Source: Sipunculus nudus
Lineage: Eukaryota; Annelida; Sipuncula; Golfingiida; Sipunculidae
Assembly (NCBI GenBank): GCA_026874595.1
Contig: CM049315.1
Coordinates: 60,574,889-60,638,888 of the forward strand
Direction: 5' to 3'
Length of the DNA stretch: 64,000 nt
Shown: one piece after another, positions 11,880-25,167 of the stretch
Numbering within the stretch: the first letter of the stretch is position 1
Layout of the letters: each line of letters begins with the position of its first letter
The notes under the pieces: model-generated
Told to the model about the DNA's origin: nothing
The model's database searches: none
Seen by the model: only the letters and a program-made list of their open reading frames with translations
Program-made: the position numbers and the translations under genes

Positions 11880-12683
11880 GCCATAGTGTCCTAATTTCAA
11901 AATATGGAGGAGATCTCTTGATAATAAACAAAACGCTTCTTGGTCTGGTCATAGAGATACAATTCTATCTCCATGGTCTCCTGGTACAGAATAACAGATG
12001 GATTGACGAAGGACCATCGCTATATACGAAATGACTTTCAGCCAGCTGAGCTATAACGGGTGCGAGAGACAGACTCCACCATTCAATGGTCAACGGATAT
12101 GCAAGCACTTTTTGAAGTTGTTTTCAAACAAATCTATAAAAGAAATAAATAAGGTCACCTGCTTAGAAGTAGTTTTTAGAAATTATCTCGTAACAACCGG
12201 CACTTCGTGGACATATACAACATAATTGGCAAATATAAAGCCCAGGTGCAGCTTGCTACAGCCGTTTATGATCACACCAGGAAGATTAAAAGAGTACAAA
12301 CCGAAAGGATATAACTTTAGAACGTAAATAAATACAGGCAAAGCTCTCGTGGGAAACCCTATTAAAGTTTCATAGAGCTGCAATGGTTTGTCGCACCCGC
12401 AGGTGACAATGTTAGCCGTTCTTTTACGAGGGGAACCCATCCATGAACCGATTGTACCTGTTCATCAAAGCACAACGCGTACCCGATGTGCTTCCCCTAC
12501 GATGGTTCATTTTATCATTTAAGATTGTGTTGTATATTACACACTAATTATTTTAACCATGTTTAAATTTATGTTATCAAGTTATTATTTAACGAGACAA
12601 TTAAATTCATAGGAAAGATTAAATATGTGGTTTCTATGGCTGCATGTCACGTTCTGGAACTGGACTTGCAGTAACTGTGTTTT
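10524..12683. other. No supported gene; repeat debris
   Basis: Contains a right end of the CAGGGGCG-type family near 10684-10699 (cctggatacgccactg) and an AT microsatellite at 11829-11875. Otherwise AT-rich with no exon-like block. Confidence 0.4.
11829..11875. repeat. (AT)n microsatellite
   Basis: About 46 bases of AT dinucleotides. Confidence 0.95.
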
Positions 12684-12685
12684 AA

Positions 12686-12756
12686 GCATGCAGGGGCGTA
12701 ACCAGAAGGGTGACGAATTGATTGTGCACAAGAACCACCGTCCCCGCCCCCTGCAT
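12686..12756. mobile_element. Very short CAGGGGCG-type inverted-repeat element
   Basis: A 70-bp block starts catgcaggggcg and ends cgccccctgcatg, giving inverted ends of about 12 bases. It resembles the ends of the four larger G/C-run elements at 23.7, 25.2, 27.1 and 30.7 kb. Confidence 0.5.
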
Positions 12757-12757
12757 G

Positions 12758-15700
12758 ACTTGGTCCATATTTTGCAGCTATAACAAGACCCACCTATAAA
12801 TTTCATACATTAATTTGTACCTTGGGTCCTATTTTCTAAGAATTCTGATAATTCTATATAAGCTGTAATGTACAAGCATTTTCATATAAAGCGCCTAAAG
12901 GTGGTAAGGTTATAATCCACGTTTACCGAAAAAAATGTTACGTATAAATTTATTCCGTGGCTTTAAAATAAGAGTAATACATACGATATACCATATCAGC
13001 TCATGACTCCTCCTTTGTAGCTAATTATACAGACAATAGTTTTTATATAATATCTATTACGTATTCTCCTGTGAAGTATATCCCGTGCCCTATTTAGAAA
13101 AAAATCGTGACTAAAAGGCTTCTATAGACTAAATGATGAATCAGTTCTGCAAAACAAAAACTACATTTTCGAATTAACATAAAACCAAGGATTTTGTATA
13201 TAGTCTACCTGTTTATATCTATTTGCATGTCGGTTGGTGTGCCTGTTAGCAGAATCACGCAAAATGTCAGAACCGATTTCTTGACTGAGGAAATATATCA
13301 TATGAATATAAAATTATATGAAAAAAAATATAAATAGTTTTGGAACATAAATTGTCCATGCTGCAGAAACAAAGTTCTAGTTATGCAGTACTTTAATGAA
13401 TCAGTATGATATAATTTTCGGCCGTGCTTGTCCTTTTTGTTCGGAACATAAAATAAATGTATTTTGGTCTCATTTTCTTGAAATATTGAATAATGACAGG
13501 GCTATACGTCTGACTAAGGCAAATGTAAAACTGAATAAATAAAACTGTAGCATGAAAGATATATATATTTGTCAGTCTCGAAATTTCTTGCAATAAATTA
13601 AAATAAATACATAAATATATACCATCACCAGTTATATATACAACGGGTAAAGTTATCAATGATCAACACGAAGTCAAGCCTTGTAAGGATAATTGAGTAG
13701 CCAGATGTGATGTATGAATGATAAAACAAATATCCATGTGGACCCATTATGTAATGAATGTAGGGCTTTCATCATTGCGTAATGACATACAGGTCTGACT
13801 GATGTGCCTTTTCATTTTTTTTATCTAGTACAAATATTTGATTCTTAAGCGTAATCTTTGAATAGACTGTGATTGTGTACCGCACATTTTTCTGTTTATA
13901 TAAAAAAGCTAATCCTAGAAAGATTATTACAGGTAAATTTGAAAAACTTGATAAAAGCAAAATGAAGAAGAAATTGGAGACACAAACGTTGCGTTGTCTC
14001 AGCCTGAGACAGGGCTCTATTTTGTACTAAAGCTTAAAATCTGGAAAAGAGAGATCGAAAAAAATGGACAGTGATGTGCAACACATACTGGTCCTTTGTA
14101 AAGGAAATATAAAATAAATCGAGTAAAATCATGATTATGTTCAAAAGTGTTCCAGATATTAAAGATATGTATCAAGAGATGAATTATCTTAAATTTTTGC
14201 TTGAATAAAAATATTATATCTAGTTCTGTTATTTTATAAAATATATAGAAATTATAAATTAAAGTATTAAAAGGAGCAATTTTATTATAACAGACAAACA
14301 GTTAAATATTTAATCAACGTGAATCAATAATACTAAACGTTCACGAAGTTTTGTGATATTTTGAACAACTTCCATGGTTGGCTAAACTGTTGTTTAAAAT
14401 TGGTAAGGATAGAGTATAATAAAACCATAATCCTGGTTTGATGACTAGTTTAAGGCTCTAAACTTCTTTAATATAATTGACGACTAGGTCTTTATCCTAA
14501 ATAAGGTGAACTGCATGGTTAAATAATGCAGTACGTATGAGTTAAATTATGAGTTTTGTTCAACATGTTTGGAAATCTTTCTACGGAAATCCTTACTTTT
14601 TTATATTATGTGAAATTAATATCTGTTTTGAGGATAAGTAATGTTTGGGCTATGTCATGTTTTTCTAATCCTCTTTCATTTCTTTCCAATACAATATTGT
14701 TTAAGAAAAATAAAGCGCCCATTTTTTCCAAATACTACATTCCATGAAACTTAACATAGATTAAGCAATTTTATTGTTAAATAGTTATTGATTTAAATAT
14801 CATACATCTATCCCTAGTGCTATATAATGGTGTTTTCAACAAGTTAAAAAAAAACTACAACACGTATGTACTTTATGTTTTGTCTTTAATTTAACATTAG
14901 ATGAGTCAAACAAGAAGTAAACAAGCTTACCACGTATTACTAGCCAATCGGCTGAAAAAAATAATTTACTGAATACAATTGATCAATAAACCACTTTAGT
15001 CCTGTAACTTTAAGTTGTGTAGTGATAGATAGGTTATTGGAATGTATATGCTAGATTTTGAGCAAGATAACAACATTTATTTACACAAACTTACTTAGCT
15101 TGGACATTTCGGGTATTCCTCTCTCTGTCTAAACATACCAGTCTTTAGATGCAATTTATCATAAACGCCCTCACTTTTAATACTTGTATTATTCGGATTC
15201 CTGACCCATCAAAGAACTAAACGAATGTTCTTATGACTATTATGCTTTGTATATATTTTGATGGCTGTATATCCAAACAGGCACAGCTAGCTTCAGTTAA
15301 TTTACATTAGTAATTAAGGATTTCAGGCTCAGCTGAATGTATAGTCTTTCATGTTGATCTATATTTCAGTAAAAGTAAGATGATAAGTTTGATAAGCCTT
15401 CAAAGTGTAAGTCATTTCAGTGTGGTAAACAATGCGCACAGTCTACATTTTTTTAACACTTTGACCACGTGTTTACTCTTATTATCTCTATATCAGTAAA
15501 CAGAATATTAAAGAGGGACTTTCACTGACTTGACAAATCTCCTTGATTCTTTATATTTATTGTATGTAAAACTTGGCTAGTATCGTCTATAAATCATAAA
15601 ACGTTCCCTTTTTTACTAGATCGTGGTGACATCTACGTGTTAAAAATGTGTCGTTGACACTATACTTCATCACTAAGGATAACGTTCCTTTTCAATAAGT

Positions 15701-16059
15701 CATTGCCAATACTGTAAAGAATAAATAAGTTATTGGAAGTGTATATGTTAATTATTGAGTAAGTAAACTACACTTATATACCACATTTTTATTTTCCGTT
15801 TTGCAAAACCTAAAAGAACCAACACATTCAACAAACATTTCAATTGCCAAATGGCAGGAAAATTGTTTAAGATTTGACTGACATCTAGGTTATCTGCAGT
15901 ATCAGGTATTTAAGCTTGAGCAATGCTTACCTTGATATGCTGGGCGATATTAATAATAACTAGATTGGCTTTGTTTTTGCAGCACAAAAACAGATATAGT
16001 CTCCCCTCTATGGACCATACAAATACATAAGGGGTAAAACAATGATTCTCAGCAGATGT
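12758..16059. other. No supported gene
   Basis: Strongly AT-rich. A weakly related pair of segments at about 15030-15090 and 15720-15780 suggests an old duplication. No exon with convincing splice sites was seen on either strand. Confidence 0.45.
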
Positions 16060-16680
16060 GGCCTTGAAGATCAAAGGTCAAGGTCACCTGCTTTTGAACT
16101 CTTCAGAGATTTTGGCAGAAAGAACTGGTGTGCCAAATTTTAAGAAAAAATCTTCAGTACTTCCAAAGTAATTGGGGTCACAGTAACCCTTTAACTGCGC
16201 AGATTTGAGCTTGAAGATCAAGGTCAATGTCAACAGTACCCATACTATTCCGAGCACCCGGCGGAAACAACTTGTGTCGAATCTGATGGAAAATACACAA
16301 TACTTCATAAGTGATTGTGTTCACAAGACAATAACTATAATTTGGCGTATTTTACCTCGCAAATCCTGGTCAAGGTCACCGGTTTTCGAACTCGTCCAAG
16401 AACATGGTTGAAACAAGTCTTGTACCAAACTTATGGACAAAATGTGAAAATGAAATACTACTATTTCAAAAGTTATGGGGTTCACAACAATTTTACATTT
16501 TGGCAGATTTGACCTTGAAGATAAAGGTCAAGATCACCAGTTTTCGAAATCGTCCGAGATTTTGGTAGGAACTATTTGTGTTTAATTTTTTTTTTTAAAT
16601 ATGTAGCGCAAACGCTTTGGTGTTCACAAGGTATGCTACAGACGACGACGACAGCCGACACGTACGACGACGGACGTCAG
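16055..16680. repeat. Interspersed repeat of ~150-bp units with AGGTCA half-sites
   Basis: Four diverged units about 150 bp apart (near 16060, 16206, 16360, 16510), each with a core like gaagatcaaggtcaaggtcacc followed by a tttgaact...gagattttgg stretch. The block ends in a GACGACGAC-rich segment at 16640-16680. The same AGGTCA-rich core recurs at 59.9, 63.6 and 63.9 kb. Confidence 0.75.
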
Positions 16681-16957
16681 ACGATGGCACTGAAAACAAC
16701 AGCCAATGAAGGCGTCTTTAGATGGATATTTCTCACAAGGTATCAGAAAACAGTTTTCCCGTTGTGTTTCATCTGTATTTTGAAAAAAAAATCGAAAATG
16801 TGTCTTTTTTCTCGAAATCTCTTTTAATTAAGATATTTGATGCCCAAATTCCTTATATAACTATACATATAAGAGGAATTTAAAAAGTTTTTCTCGGCAT
16901 TGTTGTTGCTAATTAGTTTCGTGGCACTATATAAGTGTTGCACTCTTAAGACTGAAG

Positions 16958-16958
<1 letters not shown>

Positions 16959-17001
<43 letters not shown>
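16959..17001. repeat. (CT)n microsatellite
   Basis: About 42 bases of CT dinucleotides just downstream, on the minus strand, of the signal-peptide exon. Confidence 0.95.
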
Positions 17002-17005
<4 letters not shown>

Positions 17006-17058
17006 TATATAATTAGGTTCCTGTGCGAATTAACTGGAAGGTAACGACAAGAACTAAC

Positions 17059-17278
17059 CTGTGGACTCTACGTATGTTGTATTCTGATAGTCGCAGTCTG
17101 TTTGACATGACGGTGAAGGTACGCGGGTCTGGTGCATGGAGAGTGAATAATAAACTCCTTGGTTAAGCTCAACTTGGTTTGTAAGTCCACCTTCTACATT
17201 AAACAAGCCGGCCAGCAAAAATGTCACCAACAAACTTTGTCTCCATGACAACGTGCCCTGGCAGCTTTGTGTATCCAT
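17059..17278 (-). CDS. First coding exon with signal peptide, unidentified secreted or membrane protein
   Basis: The minus-strand frame starts at 17278 and runs 73 codons plus one base to a strong donor (CCACAG|GTTAGT at 17058). Residues about 10-31 form a signal peptide or signal anchor: basic residues near LSWRQ, a hydrophobic core SLLVTFLLAGLF, then small residues where cleavage is plausible. The mature part contains QVELNQGVYYSLSMHQ, two closely spaced cysteines (PSCQTDCDY) and one N-glycosylation sequon (NTT), consistent with an extracellular domain. The exon ends in phase 1, matching the phase-1 start of the exon at 1794-1952. Several short pyrimidine-rich stretches upstream could contain a 5' untranslated exon. 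I do not recognise the family. The start codon is the first ATG of the open frame. Confidence 0.6.
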
Positions 17279-17969
17279 GTTGCTTCGTCACGGAATATCC
17301 CGGTTTCCAGGATCAGACAAATGTACACTACTACTAGTGCCTTACATGGCGAATTTAACAATTCGGTTTAAAACTGACAACATAATTTGAATAACGGAAG
17401 ATTCCCTCGATTAGTGTAGCCTCCAGGCTCGTAGGTTTTCCAGGAACTTGAATTCTCTATCCCTCAGATTCTGAAAAAATAAAAAGACTCTTAAAAACAA
17501 TATTATTAACTAAATAAAACCTAACTTTGAATCTGAGATTATCATAAAAACTCTATTCTCAAGGCATTCCAAATTTATACTCTTGATAAAAATTCGCCAC
17601 TTACAGTTTGCTTAAAATGCCGAGTATTTTTTTGTAAGAATAAACATTGCAGTAACATGTAAAGTGTTTATTGTAACATAACTACAATGCTGTAATACAG
17701 TTACAATAACATTACTTGCATGTAAAGCTAACGGTTTACAAGCATTTTGACACATTTCCTCGAGGCATACATCGGTGATATATTCAAATGATGTTAATAG
17801 TTCTTTATGTCTTTTATTCGATCTTAATTTGCTTACCGAATACCTAGATTTTATGTATTTATTACATATATCCATATTCAAAAATATACATTTAAACCAT
17901 AAGAGTTAATGTGATTAACTGAAGTAGAAATTCAGATCATTCAGTATTAAGACTTGGGAGAGAAAATGC

Positions 17970-19740
17970 TTAAATCTCCCTTAAATACGGGTAGTGACGT
18001 AAGAATTCTGATATGAGCTGGCAGTTTGTTCCACTGGAAAGGTCCAGAATTAGCAAATGAGGATTTGGAATGTTGATACTTTGGTTTGGGTAAAGGCAAA
18101 TTATTTGGTATGCATGGGTTCGTGTTAAATTAAAAAGAAACTGATTAAAGAGTTTGGTGCTTGGCCAATAAAACATTTAAAAACTGAAACTAATAAAAGG
18201 TAGCGGTAACGAGGTCTGATAAGATCTGATGAAGGTATAGATTTATCGAATGTTTTTGTTACTCTACGAGCTGCTCTGTTTTGAACAATTTGTACGTGCG
18301 AAATACTTCCCTTGTCACAGTTACCCCATACCGATCTGCGGTAAAAACTTGCTTTCTCGGTATTAAAGTCAAATTCTAGGTTTCAGTTTTTTTTAAATAT
18401 AACACTTGAGATTTCCACTTTATATCGCTATCTAAATTCAGACCAAGAAGCTTAATGCCTTTTTTGAAAAGGTATATCCTGGTTACATATCTTAAGACGA
18501 TTAATTTCATTTTCATCTTGTTGTTTACTTCGTAGAAGTAGAACCGATTTATCATAAGTCTGTTTCCAGTGAACCATTCATTGGCATTGTCCATGCTTAA
18601 GGCCTTGAATAGCTTTATTCATCCAACTTGAACATAAATATAGTGTGGTATCATCCGCATACATCATGCATTTGCAGTCGATTGATTCAAGAAAATCGTT
18701 AACGTTTATAATAAATATGACCGGACCCAGGGAAGTTCCCTGCGGAGCACCTATTTTTACAGTTTTCGCTTTGAATATTCCCTTATATACCTCTCACAAC
18801 TTGAGTTCTCTCGTTCAGGTAGGAATTCAAACATGAATGTTCTTTTTCGCGGATACCAAAACTAAATAATTTTTCAAGATATATGTTATGATTAAGGCAA
18901 TCAAAACCTTTTTCAATATCTAGAAGGCAAGCAGCTGAAGCTTGTTTTCTATTTTGGCAGACATCAACCATAACGTGAATTGCAGTTGAGCTAGCTCTAT
19001 TATATGAATATATGCAGACTGTTTATCAGAAAAGAGATTATTCACACTGAAATGAGACATTACAAGTTTCTTCACATGTACTTCGATTATTTTTGGTACA
19101 TGACCAATAATTGATATTGGCCTGTAATTATTAGGGTCGGATTTGCTCCCAGCTCCATTTTAAATGTGGGTATACAAGCTGTCCGCCAGTCTTTAGGAAA
19201 ATAACCAGTATTCAGAGAAAGATAAAAAATGTGCACCAAAGAAAATGAAATAACGGAAACTGCAGTTTTGAAAAGGAATGTGCATATTCCAAGTATATCT
19301 AGGTTTTCACTGTCGGAAAGAGACATTAACTGTCTACCACGCTGCAGATGGGGCAATTCTTCGGTACACGAAGTCTTTATATAGAATTTGCCACTTTTTC
19401 TCCGACTGTGCTGAAGAAGTCATTGATCGTTTCTTACTTTTTTCATGTCGGATTTAGATCTTTTACAGGGGAATAATTTTTTAAAGATTTTTCCATAATG
19501 TCTTAGGATTAGACTGAGTATTTAATTTTTGCGCTACTTATTTCCTTAGTCATATAGTTACGCGTTTGTCTGATTTTTTCCAAACGGATTCGTAATTGCT
19601 TTTGTGGCCAGTTTGTGTAAAGAAACCCAGGATTTTTTCTACATTTTATACGACTTTTTTCAATGGTGCGTGAACATTGCAGAGCCTGAGATAATCAGAC
19701 TTACACATTATCCATGCCACATCCGTATCCGTTTGTGATA
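17970..19740 (-). mobile_element. Degenerate LINE ORF2 remnant (CR1/Jockey-like)
   Basis: Reading the minus strand from about 19.7 kb downward gives an ordered set of non-LTR retrotransposon pieces in several frames. First a linker ending with a FFSTVGEK-like motif near 19.4 kb. Then a reverse transcriptase start with LNTGYFPKDWRTACI near 19.2 kb, and FDCLNHNI near 18.9 kb. The catalytic YADD motif is encoded at 18650-18661, and the late KLLGLNLDSDIKW motif lies near 18.45 kb. Last is the C-terminal region near 18.0-18.15 kb. Stops and frameshifts between the pieces show it is dead. It is oriented like the signal-peptide exon and lies upstream of it. Confidence 0.82.
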
Positions 19741-19744
19741 ATAT

Positions 19745-20408
19745 ATATTAGTTGATTGGCAACGGAATAAAGTCCATACAAAACTGAACAGGGTCAGATT
19801 TTTGTAATCTCTAAATGCTTTAATTGTTCCGCTGATACTTGATAAAGACGGTTTATTTAATAAAGAAAATATCGTATATTGATCGCTTAATGTTATGAGG
19901 ATATCGCAAGTGAAACTGTGGTACTCGGGAATACTAGAGAATATAAGGTCATTGATGGTAGATGAGTTACCGAGTTACACCTAACTCATTTATAATATAT
20001 CAATGACAACATCATCATAGTTTACAAAATTCCCTTCAACCAAAGTATAAATAATGCACCATTGTGAACCGAGAGTGCAGAATTGGCCCATATTGCAACA
20101 TGTGAGTTTTGGGCTGCATACAAAGCCGGCCGCTCTGCCTCCCCATTCCTCATCCGTCACATCAGCATTTGTTTGGTGTCAGTTCAAGCAGAGAATCTCT
20201 ATCTATACAAGATGAGGCTGCATGTATTATCAGGGATGACTTTGATGTTCCCATTCCGCTCTAGTTCCTTACACTGCTGTACCTCTATACCTCACTAACG
20301 CTCAGTTTAACATATATTTACAGGGATGTTTACACTAAAACTTCACTCGTATAGTTTTATTCTGTTCCCAGAACTATTTTAGTTGAAATGAATTAGTGAG
20401 ATGGTCAT

Positions 20409-20411
<3 letters not shown>
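19745..20411. other. No supported gene
   Basis: A short open frame at 20083-20298 has no splice context or recognisable motif. Confidence 0.4.

Positions 20412-20473
<62 letters not shown>
20412..20473. repeat. (CT)n(AT)n compound microsatellite
   Basis: About 27 bases of CT dinucleotides run directly into about 34 bases of AT. Confidence 0.95.
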
Positions 20474-20476
<3 letters not shown>

Positions 20477-21794
20477 GTTGTATCAATATACCGATATATC
20501 AATACATATCGATACGCCAAATCGATACGGTTATCGACACGCTTTGCATGCCGTATCGTCGTATCGATGAAACACAGTTTCTACAAACAAATATAGACCA
20601 TACCCTGATCTTAATAAAGCTTTAGAAAGTTTATATTGCTAATGTAGGGTTTTAAACTTAAATGAGATTACATATATGGTCGTATGTTCGATTAGATTAG
20701 GTATGTATATGTACACTTGGCGGTGCTTCCATGACAACCCGGCGTGTGTGAGTGATGAAACATGGAGAGTGCGGACTGTGCTTATTATTGTTGAAATCGT
20801 GGCTCACTTTACATATTTCTACCACTGAAATGTGTATTGGATGTCTTTCCATTTTGTTACCTCAGTAGGGCATATATTTCACTTTATAATCCAAAATTTT
20901 ATCTCTGATTGTTTTAAAAGTGAGCGAAACCATATATCGAGGTCCAGTCATGCTTCTGAACTACATGTTCGATGTAGTTAAAACTCGTTGTCAAAGATTT
21001 GGAGAAAATCATATACAAGTTACGAGGGAAAATGTGATTCAGGGGATTCACGTTCCCAGAAATATACGAAAATTGTGCAGTTACATGTCATATAAAATAA
21101 TACTTTTAATCGTCACAATAATATGCAAACATATGTAAAAGGGGGTGGGTAAAAAATATAAAACGAGATCGACATTTTAAGAACCATTATTTAACACCCT
21201 ATTCGGCATATGAGATTAAGGGAAATGAAGTAGCGTATCGTCAATACGTATTATATATATATATATACCAGTATGTGTAAGGGTGTGTGTGCGTGTGTGT
21301 GGTGTTATGATAAACAAACTTCAGACTTATCCTCAAATTAACCATTTGAAAAAGATGTAGCAAAATGGAGTTTACCTACACTTTTTCTGGGTTTTTGATT
21401 TAAAGAATATGAAACAAAACTAAAAAAAAAAAACAATTAGGCCCTAGGATAAAATGCGAGACGTGATTTATGTATTATTGAGTAGACCCCACCGAAAATT
21501 TGTTTTCAGTGTGCGCCCAGTTAATCATGTACAGAGTCATCGCCTTATAAGAGTTTATATCACCAGACCCATTTACCCTTTACGTCATTTTATGGAACAA
21601 AGGCGAATTATTAATAATCAAACAACTAAAAATAAAAAGAATGCTTGGTTAAGTCATACAGATAAACTGATGATTTACCTTGGTACGGAGTGTTGAACGG
21701 TTGAACCTGGCGGACAGAGATGATGATGAGTCCTTGAAATCGTGTCCTCCACGGTACAGGGCGAGCCCCGCACGGTCCATTAAATCTACCCTAA
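20474..21794. other. No supported gene
   Basis: Contains short AT and GT runs near 21250-21300 and a moderately GC-rich stretch at 21700-21790 leading into the candidate exon at 21795. Confidence 0.4.
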
Positions 21795-21989
21795 ATGGTC
21801 ACTGAGGTGGCCGACGACAGGCGCAGTAGCAGTAACTCCACCCTGATTCAGGCGAACGGTGGTTTACCGCTCCATGACGGGTACGCCTGGCGACACGAGA
21901 TTGTCAACGCCCGAGACAAAGGGAACCCCCTACCAAAGGCAGTCACGTCACTGTACTTAATGTGTATCTACACAAATGTTAGAAAATTA
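21795..21989 (+). CDS. Candidate first exon, hypothetical
   Basis: An ATG-started frame of 65 codons lies in a locally GC-rich block, unlike the AT-rich surroundings. The first 50 or so residues (EVADDRRSSSNSTLIQ, LPLHDGYAWRHEIVNARDKG) have coding-like composition, and the tail (YLMCIYTNVRKL) looks like intron read-through. GT dinucleotides near 21952 or 21960 could be donors but neither is strong. A stop immediately precedes the ATG. No family is recognised. It could equally be a chance frame in a GC-rich repeat. Confidence 0.25.
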
Positions 21990-22439
21990 TAACTACCATA
22001 GTTCAGTCGCGCTAAAAATGAACGAAAAATATTCATGGCTGTCACAATTATGGTCATAATGTTTCATGAACTTATCTTACCATTTAGTCAAGGAATATGA
22101 CTTGTCATCTGGAGCACGGAGTCCAGCATAACGTCCAGTATTCTGACTTTGATGCACTGTCGGCATGAGGAGACACAAATCTATATTTCTAAGGAACTAA
22201 AACAGGTTAAACACCGAGCATTGCTTGTGAAAAAAGTACAATATGTTCAGCAAAGTATGAGAGTTTATTTTCATTATCTGCGGGGAAGGGTTTGGGCAGG
22301 GGACCAGGTAGTACACCCCCTTCATGATCTGACTGCTTATCTAAGTCTAAACCATGTACACCTGCAGAATTCCATTTTATTTTAGGACCACACGACAGGG
22401 TATAGGGTTTTTATATCCCTTTATAGCAACATAATTACA

Positions 22440-22640
22440 TATCCTGCATAGGTGTAAAATCAGCGCAATCATTTGTGTGAAACGCAGCCGTTGGGCACGG
22501 CATTCCAATTTAGACCGCAGCACGCTCGCCCTTGGCGCGGGCTGACCGTGACAAATCTCACCACTTCTCGATTGAGATTCGAACTTACGATCTTCCAGCT
22601 TTGAGTCCTGTGATCTCTACTCTTATAGTACAGAAACTCG
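22440..22640 (-). mobile_element. Decayed tRNA-derived SINE
   Basis: On the minus strand a B-box-like sequence (aagttcgaatctcaatc, near 22570-22590) lies downstream of a stretch resembling the middle of a tRNA (gtagagatcacaggactc). This block is GC-richer than its surroundings. It is not an intact tRNA: acceptor-stem pairing and a CCA-proximal end are not evident. Confidence 0.45.
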
Positions 22641-22789
22641 TTGCATCAAGAGTTTTTTGATGTATTTATCGGTTTTATCACATAGACCAGTGAAAGTCTT
22701 TAATTAAAAATGCACACAAGATATCCAATGCGGGTTCTATCATCACAATCATATGCAGATTTTCACTTTATATTAGGTTGGGTAAAGTG

Positions 22790-23570
22790 AATGTGAAAAT
22801 TTGCGTTGGTTTTAGCTATACTTCACTGGTTATTGCCTGAATGAATGCAAGTGCGAAAAATGGTGAAAGTTTTGTGACAGCATTTTTTATACACTACTGT
22901 TGAAAAAAATATGATCCCTTTATTGGTGGTATATGGGTTATGAAAATCATTATAACTTCATGAGTATAAAATATATTGCTGCAAATGACCCCTAATTTGG
23001 ATATGTTGGAATTATGCTTTAACCTCAAATCATACTTGATGACGCTTAATGAAAGGTTAACGTCAAAGGGGTCAGAAAGTTTGAGATATTTAATTTTCAT
23101 TAAAGTAATCTTTCTTTTCTATTTTCATGAGTGAAAGGCTTTCTCTACCGCGGTGTCCGTTTGAGTTTCTCTTATCAAATATTAGTATAAGCTGTTACAG
23201 CCCTCTGGTTTATTGTCAGGGTAGATAAATGTGCGAAAATTGAGGAAATCTTATTGTAATACTTGAGACAATAGTTTTATACAACACTACAATGATGAAA
23301 ATCTGCAGATCTCAATCGGAGAATGAGGTAAGGGTAATGATAGTCTCTTTAATTTCTTAAGTTCAATAAACTTCCAAAAAAATAACCCCTCATAGGAAAA
23401 CATAGAAACCCTGCTTTGAGTAATTGTTAATGGCACTTAGTGTGAGGTCAAGGTCAAAGGGGTGAACAATGTCGCGATAATTAACTTTCATTAAAAATAA
23501 TTATGCTTTCCTATTTTTGAGTGAAGGTTTTATCCAGGCTTTTCAATTAAGATTGTTATACCAGTTATAT
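22790..23570. repeat. Two diverged copies of a ~390-bp tandem unit
   Basis: Matching landmarks recur about 390 bases apart: gtgcgaaaa...gaaa near 22852 and 23232, gtcaaaggggt near 23063 and 23454, and tttcattaaa...ttatttttgagtgaa near 23096 and 23490. The second copy carries an aggtcaaggtcaaagg stretch. Confidence 0.6.
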
Positions 23571-23746
23571 CACTTGTTAATGCAAATCACGTTTTCCCCT
23601 TCTTGTTGAAAGCCAGTTAGAGTCAGTAAGGGGGGGGAGGGGTTGAACAGATTCAATATAACGTTTTCTACATTCTCCTTAGAACCAGAATGTTGAAAAT
23701 TCCGTGAATTGGACAAAGGAAGATTGAATGACACGAAACTAATACG

Positions 23747-23948
23747 CAGAAGCGGATCCGGGAGGCCCCCCCCCCCCTTCTCAGCCGCCGCATCGCATCC
23801 TTTTTTAACAGTTTCAGACCAATTTTTAGCCTTGAGCCCCCCCCCCCCGCTCCTCCGGACCTTGGGACCTACTGTTAGATTTTTTCTTAAGTTCTTCTTG
23901 GTTGGAACCCCCTCCCCAACTTTTTCCTTAATCCTGGACCCGCCCCTG
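23747..23948. mobile_element. CAGGGGCG-family element with C-runs (copy 1)
   Basis: Left end cagaagcggatccggg, right end tcctggacccgcccctg, forming imperfect inverted repeats around an interior with two long C-runs. No coding capacity. No target-site duplication recognised. Confidence 0.6.
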
Positions 23949-24480
23949 ATAAAATGTTTGATTTGTGATACACTCACACATACATAAACTCCACTGTGGC
24001 AGCACACAATCACGGAGGAAATCCGTTCTGTGTATTCGTAAAATCACACATGGTAGAAAATACAAGTCCCGAGTCCTTCTGTTGATGTACTTAGGTGATG
24101 AGTGTACTAAAATTACAAAAATACTGTATCACTAAGTCGCTAAGCCACTAGGTTGCTAGACTTAGTCCGCTGGACTTATTTATAGCTGATCGCCCAGAAG
24201 CTGAGAACCTAAAAGAAACAGTCATAGCCTGAGGATAACTCAATTGTGTGGTATATGGTCTATGTGACCTTCAAACCTGTGTTTTCAATCTAAACTTTAA
24301 TCACGAATAACCTGTCTTAAAAATAACTAATTTTAATATAAGAATAGCACTAACGTATCGGTGTGATACCCTAGCTAATGTGTAGATAGATGATAAAATG
24401 AGACATTAATATAATATTTCATTCAACTAGATTAAGTGTATTACTTGTAGGCATAATCTTATCGTTTTCTGCAACCATAG

Positions 24481-24612
24481 TTAATTTCTTAAATATTAGA
24501 AAACGTTATCTCTAAATAACAAACCACACGTTTGGTCCTACTTTAGTTAATTTCTTAAATATTAGAAAACGTTATCTCTAAATAACAAACCACACGTTTG
24601 GTCCTACTACAG
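24481..24612. repeat. 66-bp tandem duplication
   Basis: The segment 24481-24546 is repeated at 24547-24612. The copies are identical for the first 62 bases or more and differ only at the last few positions, so the duplication is recent. Confidence 0.95.
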
Positions 24613-25167
24613 GCTATATAATGATGTATAAATGAAACAGATTGACTCTGAGATTTTCAAACTACAGGAAGCCCAATTATCACAACTAACATACTCATCA
24701 AGTCACTAAACAGTCCTTTGTTGGTAGCTGCTCGATGTTCTGCTGACTATTACGCCAGTTACATAATAAGCAAGCCTCTCAGAGCGCATGAGCGCAAGGC
24801 GGAGCAGAGCCCGGCTTGCTGAGGTAAGGCGTCCAGCTTGTGTCTCTCCCATTTGGGGTAAACGTTCATTGCAAGCTACGCGTCAACTGCAGCCTGGTTT
24901 TATTCAATAACACTAATAATTAACTGAATGTTTCATGTACCAATAAATATTTACTTTTGGCCATTATGTTTATCTGACATAAAAATCGTTCGGTATAATG
25001 TATTTTTAGATTAAGTCCTTTCACAAAATGACATCAAAATTTGGTTTTGAGTTTAAAAAAATGTCCCACAGTTAGCAGTTCATTAAGAACTGTAGAAGTT
25101 ACAGAGAATTCCATTATCCCTGACTCTATCCTGGGATATAGATCTGCATATTTTTATGGCCGGGGTG

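Noticed and set aside
12183-12440. 85-codon minus-strand frame
   Set aside because: No splice sites and no motif; composition resembles chance translation of a repeat.
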